Positions 12,169 through 21,749 of a stretch of 64,000 nt of DNA are shown one piece after another. The position numbers and the translations under genes were made by a program. Position 1 is the stretch's first letter. Each line of letters starts with the position of its first letter. The DNA lies in the NCBI RefSeq assembly GCF_012489685.1, contig NC_080043.1, positions 48,685,127 to 48,749,126 of the forward strand. Reading direction: 5' to 3'. The notes below the pieces were generated by a model. The model saw nothing but the letters and a program-made list of their open reading frames with translations. It made no database searches and was not told the DNA's origin. The DNA comes from Lotus japonicus (Eukaryota > Streptophyta > Magnoliopsida > Fabales > Fabaceae).

Positions 12169-12923
12169 TGATAGAGATCGGACCAGCCCATTCATAGACT
12201 CTTTTCCAAGGAATAGGATGTCCAATTACAAGGTCCAAGCCTAAAGGAATGAATCAAGCTTTGCAAGGATTTTTCCTTCAAATTAAGAATGATGGTTGGG
12301 CCCAACATGAAGGCAGATTTGTCAAGAGCCCAATCTCCATGTTAAAGATGCATTCATGAGCTGAAATTATACAAATTAGAGACTAATAATTATTGGACCT
12401 TCATAACTACAAAATAAGTCCAATATTTTTATTCTCTTTTGAATTTTCGTATTTAATTGAGGGGTGAATTTTCTGATGACATTTTGTATTCCCCCTAGTT
12501 GGTTTTTAATGTCTTTTATGAGCCTTTGACTCATCTTTAGGAATAGTGGGTTTTTACTCAAGTTTCCAATGCTAGTGGAGCTATAAATCTCTAGTGGAGT
12601 CTATTAAATGTTAGTGGGAGCATTATTACTTATTGGAAAGAGTAGCATCCCACTTAGCCTATAAATAGGGACTCAATGTATGGAACAAAGCAGTTTTTGA
12701 ATCTGAATGATATTGAGTTTTCTCATATTGTGAGAGCTTCCCATTTGTTCTTGGGTTAAGAACTAAACTTGATAACTTTGGTTCTACCGGCAGGTCGCGG
12801 TTAGGGTCAAGTTCCCCTTTATCTTTGACAACTTTGGTTCTACCGGCAGGTCGCGGTTAGGGTCAAGTTCCTATCTTTTGTCCCCGGTTTTCAAGACGAT
12901 CCTTTGTTTTCCAAATCATATCA
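12169..12923 (+). repeat. LTR copy B (second tandem 5' LTR)
   Basis: This copy is 755 bp and nearly identical to copy A. Differences seen include CTGATGAC for CTTATGAC and TTGACAAC for TTGATAAC. It is followed directly by TT and the primer site. Confidence 0.9.
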
Positions 12924-12925
12924 TT

Positions 12926-12937
12926 TGGTATCAAAGC
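12926..12937 (+). other. Primer-binding site
   Basis: TGGTATCAAAGC lies 2 bases after LTR B and differs by one base from the complement of initiator tRNA-Met (TGGTATCAGAGC). Its position makes it the likely primer site of reverse transcription. The stretch from here to 13568 is a noncoding leader with long A and T runs. Confidence 0.7.
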
Positions 12938-13613
12938 TTAGGCTCTTGAAAACCAGGTTTCTTTTCTCCATTTTGTTTTTATTTTTTCGTTTTTTTTTGT
13001 TGTTCTCATCCTATATATAAAAAAAAAACAGCCTACTCATATTATCCTTTCCCTTGTCTTCTCATCATCTTTTTTTGAAGTTTTCGTGTGTTCCTTCATT
13101 CTTTTTGTCTTTTGTGATTTGCATTCTGCTGGAAAAAAAAAAGTGCAAAAAAAAAGAAAAGAAAAGAAGTGTTCAGGTCCAAAAGCACAAAAAAAAAAGA
13201 AAAAAAAAGAAGTATTACAAAAAAAAAAAAAAGAGGTGTGACCTGAAGAATTTAAGTGTGTTTCTTTCCAGCAATCAAAAAAAAAAAAAAAACCTCAGCC
13301 ATTGTTCTCGTTTTATATTTATCTTAAAAAAAAAATTAGTGTGTCCTTCCTAATCTCTCATTTTCCTTAAATCACTGAAGTTATCATCTTCATACTCTAG
13401 CTGTTCCTTGTTGTGTAGAACCATCCTAAAGTTCTTAATTTAAGAGCTCATAAGTTGAAGCTAAGTGGTAAAAGGCAAGAGTTGTGAGATCATTAGAGAA
13501 AAAAAAAGCCAAATATTGAGCGAAACACGAGTGATTAAAATGTTTTGAGCGTAAACACGTGAGATTGTGTGAGTGAGGATTTTATTACTTACTATTTCTT
13601 GCAGCACTTAATC

Positions 13614-14762
13614 ATGAGTAGAGGAGGAAAAGAAGAACTTGATCTCAAATTTTTGGCAAAAGTTTTTCAAGAACAATTTGATGCCTTGAATAGGAGATTG
13701 GATGATTTAACACATTCATCAAGGTCTGGGATCCCTCCTAGGCGAAACAATAAAGAAGAGGAGTCTTCATATGGAAGATATTCTGGGAGGCATGAAGGGG
13801 AAAGAGGGAGAGAGCATGAGGGAGAAATAAGGAAGGATAGAAATGAGAAATTGGAAAAGAGAGAAAGTGAAAAGAAAGAAGAGTTGAGAAAAAAAGAAAT
13901 GAGAAATGAAAAGAAAGAAGAGTTGAGAGAAAAAGAAATGAGAAATGAAAAGAAAGAAGAGTTGAGAGAAAAAGAAATGAGAAGTGAAAAGAAAGAAGAA
14001 TTGATAGAAAAAGAAGTTGATAGTGAAAAGAATGAGGAATTGAGAAAAAAAGAAAAGGATTGTGAAAAAAATAGCAGTGATGGTCAAGTGTTTTCTTGTC
14101 AAGAAATAACCTTGATTTCCAATGATTCTAATAACTTTTCTTTGTCTAGTGGTGTTGAACATATTCTGCAGGATCAAGATCCATGTGATTTTACATCACC
14201 ATTAAGAACTAGGAAACAGATTGGTCTAATCCCAAGTGCACCATTAGTTGTGAAGCCAACAATTTTGAGCAATCCTCAAGAGACCGAGCAGGGAGTAGTT
14301 ACTTTGTTTGATTCAAGTGTTGTGGTTGTTCCTAATGATTTACATGAAAATTTGATACACATGAAGAATTCTTCTGATTTACATGTTAATGTGCATACGT
14401 TGACTAATTCATTTTCACATGATGATTTGCATAACAAGGATGTTCTGAACATGCATAAATCTTCACCTGATTTTGATTGTAACTCTACTTGGAATAATTC
14501 TAAACAAGCTGAATGTGCCATGGGTAGAGAACTTGAGACTAATGGTTCCAATTGTGATTTCATGCTCAAATACAAGTTGTACTATCTTGATCAATATGGC
14601 TTCTTGAAAGGTGTTTGGCATGTTGATCATGGTGGTTTCTTATATGATGAATATGATTCCTTACTTGAATGGCTAGCATGCTTAAGATTAGTCTTCGATC
14701 CCGGAGGCTTAATTCGGTTTTGTGCAGTAGAGAGTTTTTCAACTTTTTTTTTTTTTAACTAA
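13614..14762 (+). CDS. Gag-like protein of the non-autonomous element, with 13-residue charged repeats
   Basis: The first ATG of the frame is at 13614 (MSRGGKEELDLKFL); the frame is open from 13569 without an ATG. The N-terminus (FLAKVFQEQFDALNRRLDDL) resembles the start of gypsy Gag proteins and can form a coiled coil. Five tandem 13-residue units of the type EKKEELREKEMRN follow (13869-14063, 39 bp each), giving a highly charged helical stretch. The rest is low complexity, and near the C-terminus comes YKLYYLDQYGFLKGVWHVD. There is no zinc knuckle and no enzymatic motif. The protein may be a truncated Gag, or merely a relic kept open by recent origin. Confidence 0.6.
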   Translation: MSRGGKEELDLKFLAKVFQEQFDALNRRLDDLTHSSRSGIPPRRNNKEEESSYGRYSGRHEGERGREHEGEIRKDRNEKLEKRESEKKEELRKKEMRNEKKEELREKEMRNEKKEELREKEMRSEKKEELIEKEVDSEKNEELRKKEKDCEKNSSDGQVFSCQEITLISNDSNNFSLSSGVEHILQDQDPCDFTSPLRTRKQIGLIPSAPLVVKPTILSNPQETEQGVVTLFDSSVVVVPNDLHENLIHMKNSSDLHVNVHTLTNSFSHDDLHNKDVLNMHKSSPDFDCNSTWNNSKQAECAMGRELETNGSNCDFMLKYKLYYLDQYGFLKGVWHVDHGGFLYDEYDSLLEWLACLRLVFDPGGLIRFCAVESFSTFFFFN

Positions 14763-14816
14763 TTATTGTTGTTCCTTTGACCAGGTTATGAGTTTGATTC
14801 GAGGACGAATCATCTC

Positions 14817-14830
14817 GAAGAGGGAGGGAA
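14817..14830 (+). other. Polypurine tract
   Basis: GAAGAGGGAGGGAA sits immediately before LTR copy C, the expected place for the plus-strand primer. Confidence 0.75.
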
Positions 14831-15585
14831 TGATAGAGATCGGACCAGCCCATTCATAGACTCTTTTCCAAGGAATAGGATGTCCAATTACAAGGTCCAA
14901 GCCTAAAGGAATGAATCAAGCTTTGCAAGGATTTTTCCTTCAAATTAAGAATGATGGTTGGGCCCAACATGAAGGCAGATTTGTCAAGAGCCCAATCTCC
15001 ATGTTAAAGATGCATTCATGAGCTGAAATTATACAAATTAGAGACTAATAATTATTGGACCTTCATAACTACAAAATAAGTCCAATATTTTTATTCTCTT
15101 TTGAATTTTCGTATTTAATTGAGGGGTGAATTTTCTGATGACATTTTGTATTCCCCCTAGTTGGTTTTTAATGTCTTTTATGAGCCTTTGACTCATCTTT
15201 AGGAATAGTAGGTTTTTACTCAAGTTTCCAATGCTAGTGGAGCTATAAATCTCTAGTGGAGTCTATTAAATGTTAGTGGGAGCATTATTACTTATTGGAA
15301 AGAGTAGCATCCCACTTAGCCTATAAATAGGGACTCAATGTATGGAACAAAGCAGTTTTTGAATCTGAATGATATTGAGTTTTCTCATATTGTGAGAGCT
15401 TCCCATTTGTTCTTGGGTTAAGAACTAAACTTGATAACTTTGGTTCTACCGGCAGGTCGCGGTTAGGGTCAAGTTCCCCTTTATCTTTGATAACTTTGGT
15501 TCTACCGGCAGGTCGCGGTTAGGGTCAAGTTCCTATCTTTTGTCCCCGGTTTTCAAGACGATCCTTTGTTTTCCAAATCATATCA
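14831..15585 (+). repeat. LTR copy C (3' LTR)
   Basis: This 755-bp copy has the same ends as copies A and B and is followed by the GATAT target duplication. It differs from the others at single positions, for example AATAGTAGG where A and B have AATAGTGGG. Confidence 0.9.
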
Positions 15586-16403
15586 GATATAGTTTACCTA
15601 CCTCAAGGTCTTCGATTAGCAACGATCGGTGAAGCAAACGGGCAAGAAACGGCGAAAATCCGGATCCTCTCTTTCTCTCTTGGAGCTCGCGGGTTTGGGG
15701 AAGAAAATGGGGTGGGTTTTTGAAAATATCTCATTTTCTAGCTATTTATAGGTTTTGGAAAATGCGGAAAAATGATTTTTTCGCGATTCTGTTTTTTCCT
15801 GCTCGTTCCTCTGCAAATTCTAAGATAGGTTCTAGCGACAGAATTCCAGGACTCAAAACGGGATTCTTGGAATTAAACCAAACGATCCAAAGTCGGTATG
15901 AGTCGGTGTAAGTCGGTTTATCCCGAAAAACTACTTTTTGCAGTGATCGTCGGAAGAGAAAACTTCCTTCTGAAGAAAGATCAGAAATAGCGAGAGAAAT
16001 AGACGAACGCGGGCGGAATCTTCATTTGAAGCTTCGAATGGAAAAAGTCTTCATCGTCCGTTGATTTCAGGTTTCTTTAACTATCAGGGATTCCGTTTCG
16101 GCAATCTTCCGAGAATTGGAATTTGACGTTCGTACATTCCAGGTTTTCGCGTCGAACCACTTGGTTATAGATGAAAAAGAGAAGTTCTAACATTCCTCTG
16201 AAGATTTTTGGAATTAGCTTCTATCGTGTCCTAAAGTGTAAATTAACCTAGGATCAGGCGAATGTTAGTCGTGCTATAACTCTTATCGATCTTTGATACA
16301 ATCCTTGGACTTTTCCTGAACCTTTTCCTTCATAAATCTATTTAATCAAATAAACTCTTTTATTTTATTCACTTATCCAAAGCTTAAAGACTTGGGCCTT
16401 ACA

Positions 16404-17728
16404 ATTTTTCTTCGATCAAACTTGGTTCCTAGGTTATCATTAGTCGTAACTAAGACGGTTCTAAGCTCAGAAAAATTTTCGGATCAAAAACTGTCGCAGG
16501 GGTATTTTGGTCATTATTTTCAGCTCAGAATTTCAAAACTGGATTTTCGAAAAACAAATTGGATGGGGACGTCAAGAACGACGTTTATGACGACTAATTC
16601 TACTAGCACGATGCTAAGTCGTGAATTTTTAACGTAAAGAACGGAACTTTGCCCAGAAATGGGTTTTTCCAACAGAAATTGATCCCGACGGCATTTCGGC
16701 GACATTCGGCAAAATGTAATTTCGCTAAACACGCTCAGGAGCATGCAGGGAATAAGTTTAGACACTGAAATCAGCTTATTTGGACAGTTTTACAAAAAGC
16801 TCAAAACTTTGAGAACAGAAAGACATAGAAGAAGTCGACAGAAACGACGATCAGAAGTTAGATATGGTAATCCTACCTCGAGGTCTTCGATTTGCAACGA
16901 TCGGTGCAGCAAACGGGCAAGAAATGGAGAAAATCAGAATCCTCTCTTTCTCTCTTTGAGCTCGCGGGTTTGGGGAAGAAAATGGGGGGTTTTTTGAAAA
17001 TTTTTCATTTTCCCGCTATTTATAGTTTTTGGAAAATCTGGAAATATGAAAATTTCGCGATTCCGATTTTTCCTGCGTATTCCTCGGAGAATTCTAAGAT
17101 AGGTTCTGGCGACAGAATTCCAGAACTCAAAACAGGTTTCTTGGAATTTAATCAAACGATCAAAAGTCGGTGTAAATCGGTTTTACCCGAAAAACTACTT
17201 TTTGCAGTTGATGTGGGATGAGAAAACTTTGTTCTGAAGAAAGATTAGAAATAACGAGAGAAATAGGCGAACACGGGTGGAATCTTCATTTGAAGCTCCG
17301 AATAGAAAAAGTCTTCATCGTCCGTTGATTTTAGGGTTTCTGAACTATCAGGGTTTCGGTTTCGGCAAACTTCCGAGTATTGGAATTTGACGTTCGTACA
17401 TTCCAGGGTTTCGTATCGAAACGCTTGTTTAGAGACGATCAAGAGAAGTTCTAACATTTCTCTGAAGATTTTTGGAATTTATTCCCATAGTGTTCCAAGG
17501 GTGGAATTATTCTTTTCCTAAGGTTCTAGTCCTAGGTTTAAGCGAGTACGAATCGTGTTATAACTTTTATCGACTTTGATACAATCCTTACCTTTTTCCT
17601 GAACTTTCCCCTTCACAAATTGATTCCATTCAATAAACGCTAGTTCAGATTTTCCTTCACGTACATCAAATTAATCGTGAAAGAAATTTTATTCGATTTA
17701 TTCCAAACTTAAAACTTTGGGTCTCACA
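16404..17728 (-). repeat. Diverged LTR fragment of the same Tekay-like family
   Basis: Immediately after the Tekay element the sequence TTTTTCTTCGATCAAACTTGG restarts a second, more diverged version of LTR positions 2547-3836. It keeps the TATA-like box (near 17017-17024) and ends at 17728 in GGGTCTCACA, the equivalent of the LTR terminus. The divergence (many substitutions and small indels) shows it is an older copy. The element to its left most likely inserted into this LTR; the other half would lie left of the window. Confidence 0.8.
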
Positions 17729-19259
17729 ATGGGCGCCAATTCCAATTTTTGAAACAGTAACTTTGGCTTCAATTGGCGCTCAGGCGCCCATGGAGCATGC
17801 TTGGGCGCCCAACACACGCTGGAAAGCCTCTTTATCTTCTTCTTAACTCCTCTTTAAGCCTCCCTTCAATTCTCCAAGCCTTTTGACCTTCTTCCTTCAT
17901 CAGTTTTCAGACCTAGCTGCTTGGGAACAAAACAAGGAAAATATCTAGGAACTCCAAGAGTTTGTTAGCTCAACGGACTCTCAAATCAAGTGGAAAAGAA
18001 ATGCAAGTACTAAACTTACTTAAAATGCAAAAAAGGTCCCTATAAAACTACAAAATTACCAAATCAAAGTAAAAACACAAAGAAAGATAAAAATGCATGA
18101 AACACTACATGAGACTCAGCAAAAAGACTCAAAACTAACAAAGAAATGACCCTAAAAACACTACTAAACTAGGGTCATCAACCATCAATTAGGTAAGTGG
18201 TTGCACCATTTGATCTCTTTCTCCCCTCTATCTGTACATACAAAACAAAGATGAGATTAGACTTTCTCGATGATCTCTTTCATGTGTTTCTCTATATCCC
18301 AAGTCTATTGTAACAAACAAAGAGTTAAAGTGACTTAAGTCATTCTTAAAGTGACTAAAGTGATTCTTAAGTGATTAAGAATGACTCTTAAATTGAATAT
18401 AAGTGGTTCTTAAAACCACCTTTTCCCCTTCTCTTTATCTTCTTCCACTTTTACACCCTGTTTGTTTGTGATAACTTTGACAAGTGAGAATAGACATAGA
18501 GAGATATACCAGACATATGGTGTTTTCATTTTCGTTTGGTTGCTTTACTATTTGAGAAGATAGACTCCAAAAGATTATGACAGGTACCTTTTTACAATCT
18601 CTTCATTTTGGAGAGAAACTCACTATCAGTGAGTTTTATGTTTATTTTGTTATACTCTTACAAATAAATAATGACCCATTAAGTGTCTTGAGCATGACAA
18701 GGGTGGGCCAATAAAAATCTCAAACATTGACAAGGCCAAACTCAATCCTTTTTTTTTTGTCAAAGATACCTAATGCATAAAATAAAACCTCAAGGGTTAC
18801 CAAATGACACTTACAACATGCGAGAACAAGTCTCTAAGAGTGCTACAACAATGCACATATATATCAGAAAATGAAGAACAAGCATGCACACTCAAAGCTG
18901 ACATATCAACAAAGAAACATGATGCAAAACCCTAAAGGTCATACAAAAGCCTAAAAACCCCAAAACCCAAATAAATTGATTGGCTTCTGAGCGAAGAAAA
19001 TAATCATCTTTAAACAACGCTCCCATAAAACAACTCAATCCTTATTTGGCTCAATAAAAAAATGATGGCCCATTAAAAGCCCGACACATGGTAATTTACT
19101 GAGATTATTCTCAAGCCTCAACCACTCATTTATTTAGGAGTTTCAGATTATTTTTTCATAATTTGTTGTGACCCAAATTGAATTTCAAAGCTGGTGCAAA
19201 TTGCACAACCTGAGTCCACTAACTAAGCGTAGCCATCACCATATATATAGGGGCAAAAC
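17729..19259. other. Intergenic stretch with no recognisable gene
   Basis: No coding region is supported. Near 17728-17815 the words GGGCGCC and GGCGC recur in both orientations beside the relic LTR. Around 18330-18420 a short unit of the type AGTGACTTAAGTCATTCTTA is repeated several times. The rest is AT-rich sequence without recognisable motifs. Confidence 0.5.
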
Positions 19260-19262
19260 TTA

Positions 19263-20037
19263 GGTGCAGTACCTTAGGTATGGTTTTTACTGTTTGCCAA
19301 TCATAGTTTAACATGTGGACTATAATTTCCATATTATTAAATTCAATTCTATTTACCTTGCACGGCGTCACAGACTCTCGTTACCGTCAAAAGAGAATTG
19401 TGGGTTGAATTGGAAGTTGCAATTTGATAATAGGTTGAAGACAACGAGAAACGATTGTGAGAGGAGAGATGGAGGTCGCCTCTTGGTCCGCTGGCAGCGC
19501 GTTTACAAGGTGAAGCCGCGGGTGTGGCTGTGGCGGCGCAAGGCAGAGGGCGCGATGAAGTATCTTTTTTGGGGGTTTTGCGCGCCGCTGGTGGCACCGC
19601 ACAGCGGCGAACTCGGATGGGTATGGTGGTCGCCGTGGTGGAAGAACGATGACTGAGTGGTGATGGGAGCAGGATTTGGTTGTATTAACAGGACCCATGA
19701 GTTGTTTTGAGTTAATTATACATTTTCACTGTAAATCTATGTTTTCTTTTATCCTTTGTGTTGCAAGAACTTGATACGGATTGTTTCCCGGATTGAATCT
19801 GAGAACATTATGTCCCTGTTTTGGCGATTTGAATTAAAGAGAAATGGAGAACCTCTGATTATGAGTGATACCAAGAGAAAAAATGGAGTCCAGAAAATTG
19901 AACCAGATAACGAGATGTTAACGGAGACGTGAGGGTCTTTTTTTAGATTTTTTTAATTAGTATGTGACATGGATTTAATTTTCCACATGTTAAACTATGA
20001 TTGGCAAACAGTAAAAACCATACCTAAGGTACTGCAC
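19263..20037. mobile_element. Inverted-repeat transposon (MITE-like) with a GC-rich internal segment
   Basis: The ends are inverted repeats of about 57 bp that match almost perfectly: GGTGCAGTACCTTAGGTATG at the left, and its complement ending GGTACTGCAC at the right. TTA flanks both sides (19260-19262 and 20038-20040), as in PIF/Harbinger insertions. Between the AT-rich ends lies a GC-rich block (about 19460-19670) unlike its surroundings, with open frames on both strands but no recognisable domain. No transposase is present. The insert may be captured host sequence. Classification rests only on the TTA duplication. Confidence 0.7.
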
Positions 20038-20040
20038 TTA

Positions 20041-20392
20041 AGAGCATCTACATCCATCATACTCACTAAAATATCTACACATCATTTTTTCAATTTCCCA
20101 TAATGTCATATCATCTATTACATTTTACTAACTTTTTACTCCAACCCAACAACTCTTAAAAGTTTCTATAGTGGATCTCATCATCAACATCACATTTGTA
20201 TATTTTAATATTTATCTCCATTTTAATTAATTGTAAGTGCTTGTAATAAATACAAGTCTTTCAAGTCTAGTGTGGAGTATCTATTCCCACATACTTATAT
20301 TTGCCATGTTGGAATTGAATATGTACTCCAATGGTAATAGATACTCATATGAGTATGTATTTAACATTAAATACTACCATTGGAGATGCTCT
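20041..20392. mobile_element. MITE with GAGCATC ends
   Basis: This 352-bp AT-rich unit starts AGAGCATCTACATCC and ends in the inverted form GGAGATGCTCT. Short elements with GAGCATCTCC ends are common in plant genomes. It abuts the preceding inverted-repeat element. It contains the palindrome ATACTCATATGAGTAT near 20341 and no coding capacity. The target duplication is not clear. Confidence 0.5.
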
Positions 20393-21016
20393 AAGTTTTG
20401 CCGTATATATAATCGTTAAGGAACCGCGCAAGTAGGTTTGGGTATGTTCTCACTAAACGTCCTCATTAATGTTTGAAAATGAAATAGTTTATAATGTTAG
20501 AATTTTATTCTAATTCAGGGTTATATTGATTGATGACTTTTTATTTTATTAAAATGAGTTGAATCTTACATGATATATTTTTCCTTGTGAGCCTATATGT
20601 TAACGTGATCCTTATAGGCTATTTTGGGAATCACATGTAAATATAAGTTAATTGGGTTGAGCCTAATAGATAAGTGTGTGAAATTCTGTGTAGGGCCTAA
20701 TGAGCCTAATATCCAAGATGGATGGAAATGAGGTTTTCCATGTTTTATTAATAAAGGACATGATCCCCACTTGACTCTAAACGTTCTTTAACTACTTGCT
20801 CCATCAAAGAGTAGTTTGCCAGAAACAAGAGATCAAGTGGAAGATCTTGTTGTTGTTGCACACAATTGTGTGCTTGCTTCCGCGAGTAAGAAAGATATCT
20901 TCAAGAGGTATGAAATATAACTGTTTTATTATTGTTAGACGGTGTTCAATTTCCTAGTATTGATCTGTATATTAATTCTTCCAACATATAAAATCAGTTG
21001 GGTAAAAGACCAATCA
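20393..21016. other. AT-rich stretch between MITE and viral copy
   Basis: No gene is supported. The part at 20570-20920 contains words such as GAGCCTAATAGATAAGTGTG and AGATCTTGTTGTTGTTGCAC that look like decayed LTR or leader sequence, but no boundary could be defined. Confidence 0.35.
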
Positions 21017-21170
21017 TGTCGGGCAGGAGTCAAAGAGATTATCCAGACCACTAAACTGGATAAGTGCCAGCTTAAGGCTACTTCTGCATCTGAACCTTGT
21101 ATGCCAAAAACTGTAAGGCCATCTGGTACCTCTTGTTCTTCGTATAAGGATTCAACATCCTCGTCTTCCT
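21017..21170. repeat. Patchwork of duplicated viral fragments at the edge of the viral copy
   Basis: Positions 21017-21087 are an inverted copy of movement-protein sequence (about 24597-24665). Positions 21089-21170 are a direct copy of 21655-21737 near the end of the capsid frame, with three mismatches. The two pieces meet at a shared word (TCTGCA/GCATCTGA). Direct inspection thus shows a rearranged border made of viral fragments. Confidence 0.8.
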
Positions 21171-21569
21171 GATTCCATTCGCGAGAACTTTAAGCTTTTG
21201 GCACTGGACGTAAATGTCCCAACCGATAAGAATATCTTTGTGTGGAAGCTCTGACCCTATGACTTTAGTCCAAAAAATAAAATTAGGGAAGAATTTAATC
21301 CCAATTTTATTTTTAGTCATGAGGGTAGTTTTGAATGTCTCTCTGTTTGCTGCTTTGAAATGATGATTTTCCATTACCTAGTATTCAGAGGGTAAAATAG
21401 CTGGATTCATCATACTGCGCATAGCTCCAGTATCTATAAAAGCAATGGTGCGTATTGACACATGATACTTTGAAGGAAGTATCTGAATTTCAACATTTGG
21501 CAATTGAGGAGTTTCAGGATTCATAACATTGATTTCCGGTTTAATTTCTTGTGGTTTAACCTCCTGCAT
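21078..21569 (-). pseudogene. Viral aspartic protease region, broken by a stop
   Basis: Two open stretches in the same frame (21569-21378 and 21374-21078) are separated by a TAG at 21378-21380. The first has the active-site motif IDTGAMRSMMNP, typical of caulimovirid proteases that cut the viral polyprotein. The second continues the fold (LPHKDILIGWD). Both share the reading frame of the capsid ORF upstream. Beyond about 21175 the frame runs into the duplicated fragments and is no longer genuine. Confidence 0.75.
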
Positions 21570-21749
21570 GTTTAGTACCGGAAAATGTTCTATTTCAGCA
21601 CCATCCTCATCATTGTTATCATCAGAGCTTTCTGTATCTTCAGAAGATTCAGCATCTGAATCTTGTATGCCAAAAACTGTAGGGCCATCTGGTACCTCTT
21701 GTTCTTCGTATAAGGATTCAACATTCTCGTCTTCATCTAAAAGAAGAGA

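Larger units (their letters stand above)
11411..15585 (+). mobile_element. Non-autonomous LTR retrotransposon with structure LTR-LTR-internal-LTR
   Basis: The element is 4,175 bp, begins TGATAGAG and ends CATATCA, and is flanked by the 5-bp target duplication GATAT (11406-11410 and 15586-15590). It has three near-identical 755-bp LTRs (11411-12165, 12169-12923, 14831-15585). A primer site follows the second LTR and a purine tract precedes the third. The internal part (12924-14830) holds one gag-like ORF and no protease, RT, RNase H or integrase, so it must depend on enzymes from another element. The few base differences between LTRs point to a recent insertion. The end of the internal region (SRTNHLEEG in one frame) resembles the end of a gypsy pol, which suggests derivation from a gypsy element by internal deletion. 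Confidence 0.9.
1..16403 (-). mobile_element. Ty3/gypsy chromovirus (Tekay/Del-like) with very long LTRs, left end cut by the window
   Basis: The sequence from position 1 is repeated from 8625, which defines two direct LTRs around a minus-strand gag-pol. Seen directly: LTR ends of the form TGTAAGGCCC...GGGGTGTTACA, a tRNA-Met primer site at 8491-8502, gag at 7033-8292, pol at 3874-6942, and a purine-rich tract next to the left LTR. Long LTRs, a single gag-pol frame and a C-terminal chromodomain are known traits of the Tekay/Del clade. Because the element is on the minus strand, the right LTR is the 5' LTR. The left LTR lacks about 119 bp beyond the window edge, so the target duplication cannot be checked. 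The right LTR contains a younger nested element (11411-15585). Two in-frame stops and LTR differences indicate a non-autonomous copy. Confidence 0.9.
8506..16403 (-). repeat. 5' LTR of the Tekay-like element, split by a nested element
   Basis: The LTR runs from TGTAACACCCC at 8506 to GGGCCTTACA at 16403 and is interrupted at 11411-15585. Removing the insert and one copy of the duplicated GATAT leaves about 3.7 kb colinear with 1-3836. It lacks a 218-bp block present in the left LTR (junction near 9020) and a few shorter stretches near 16245. The many small differences from the left copy suggest this element is older than the nested one. Confidence 0.88.

Noticed and set aside
13054..13353. 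Plus-strand open frame rich in lysine
   Set aside because: It is produced by long A runs in the noncoding leader of the nested element; there is no domain or codon structure.
11618..15223. Three identical 61-codon ORFs
   Set aside because: They are the same stretch of the three LTR copies on the antisense strand; identity reflects recent duplication, not coding constraint.
20237..20419. 60-codon ORF overlapping the MITE
   Set aside because: It is a chance frame in an AT-rich palindromic element.
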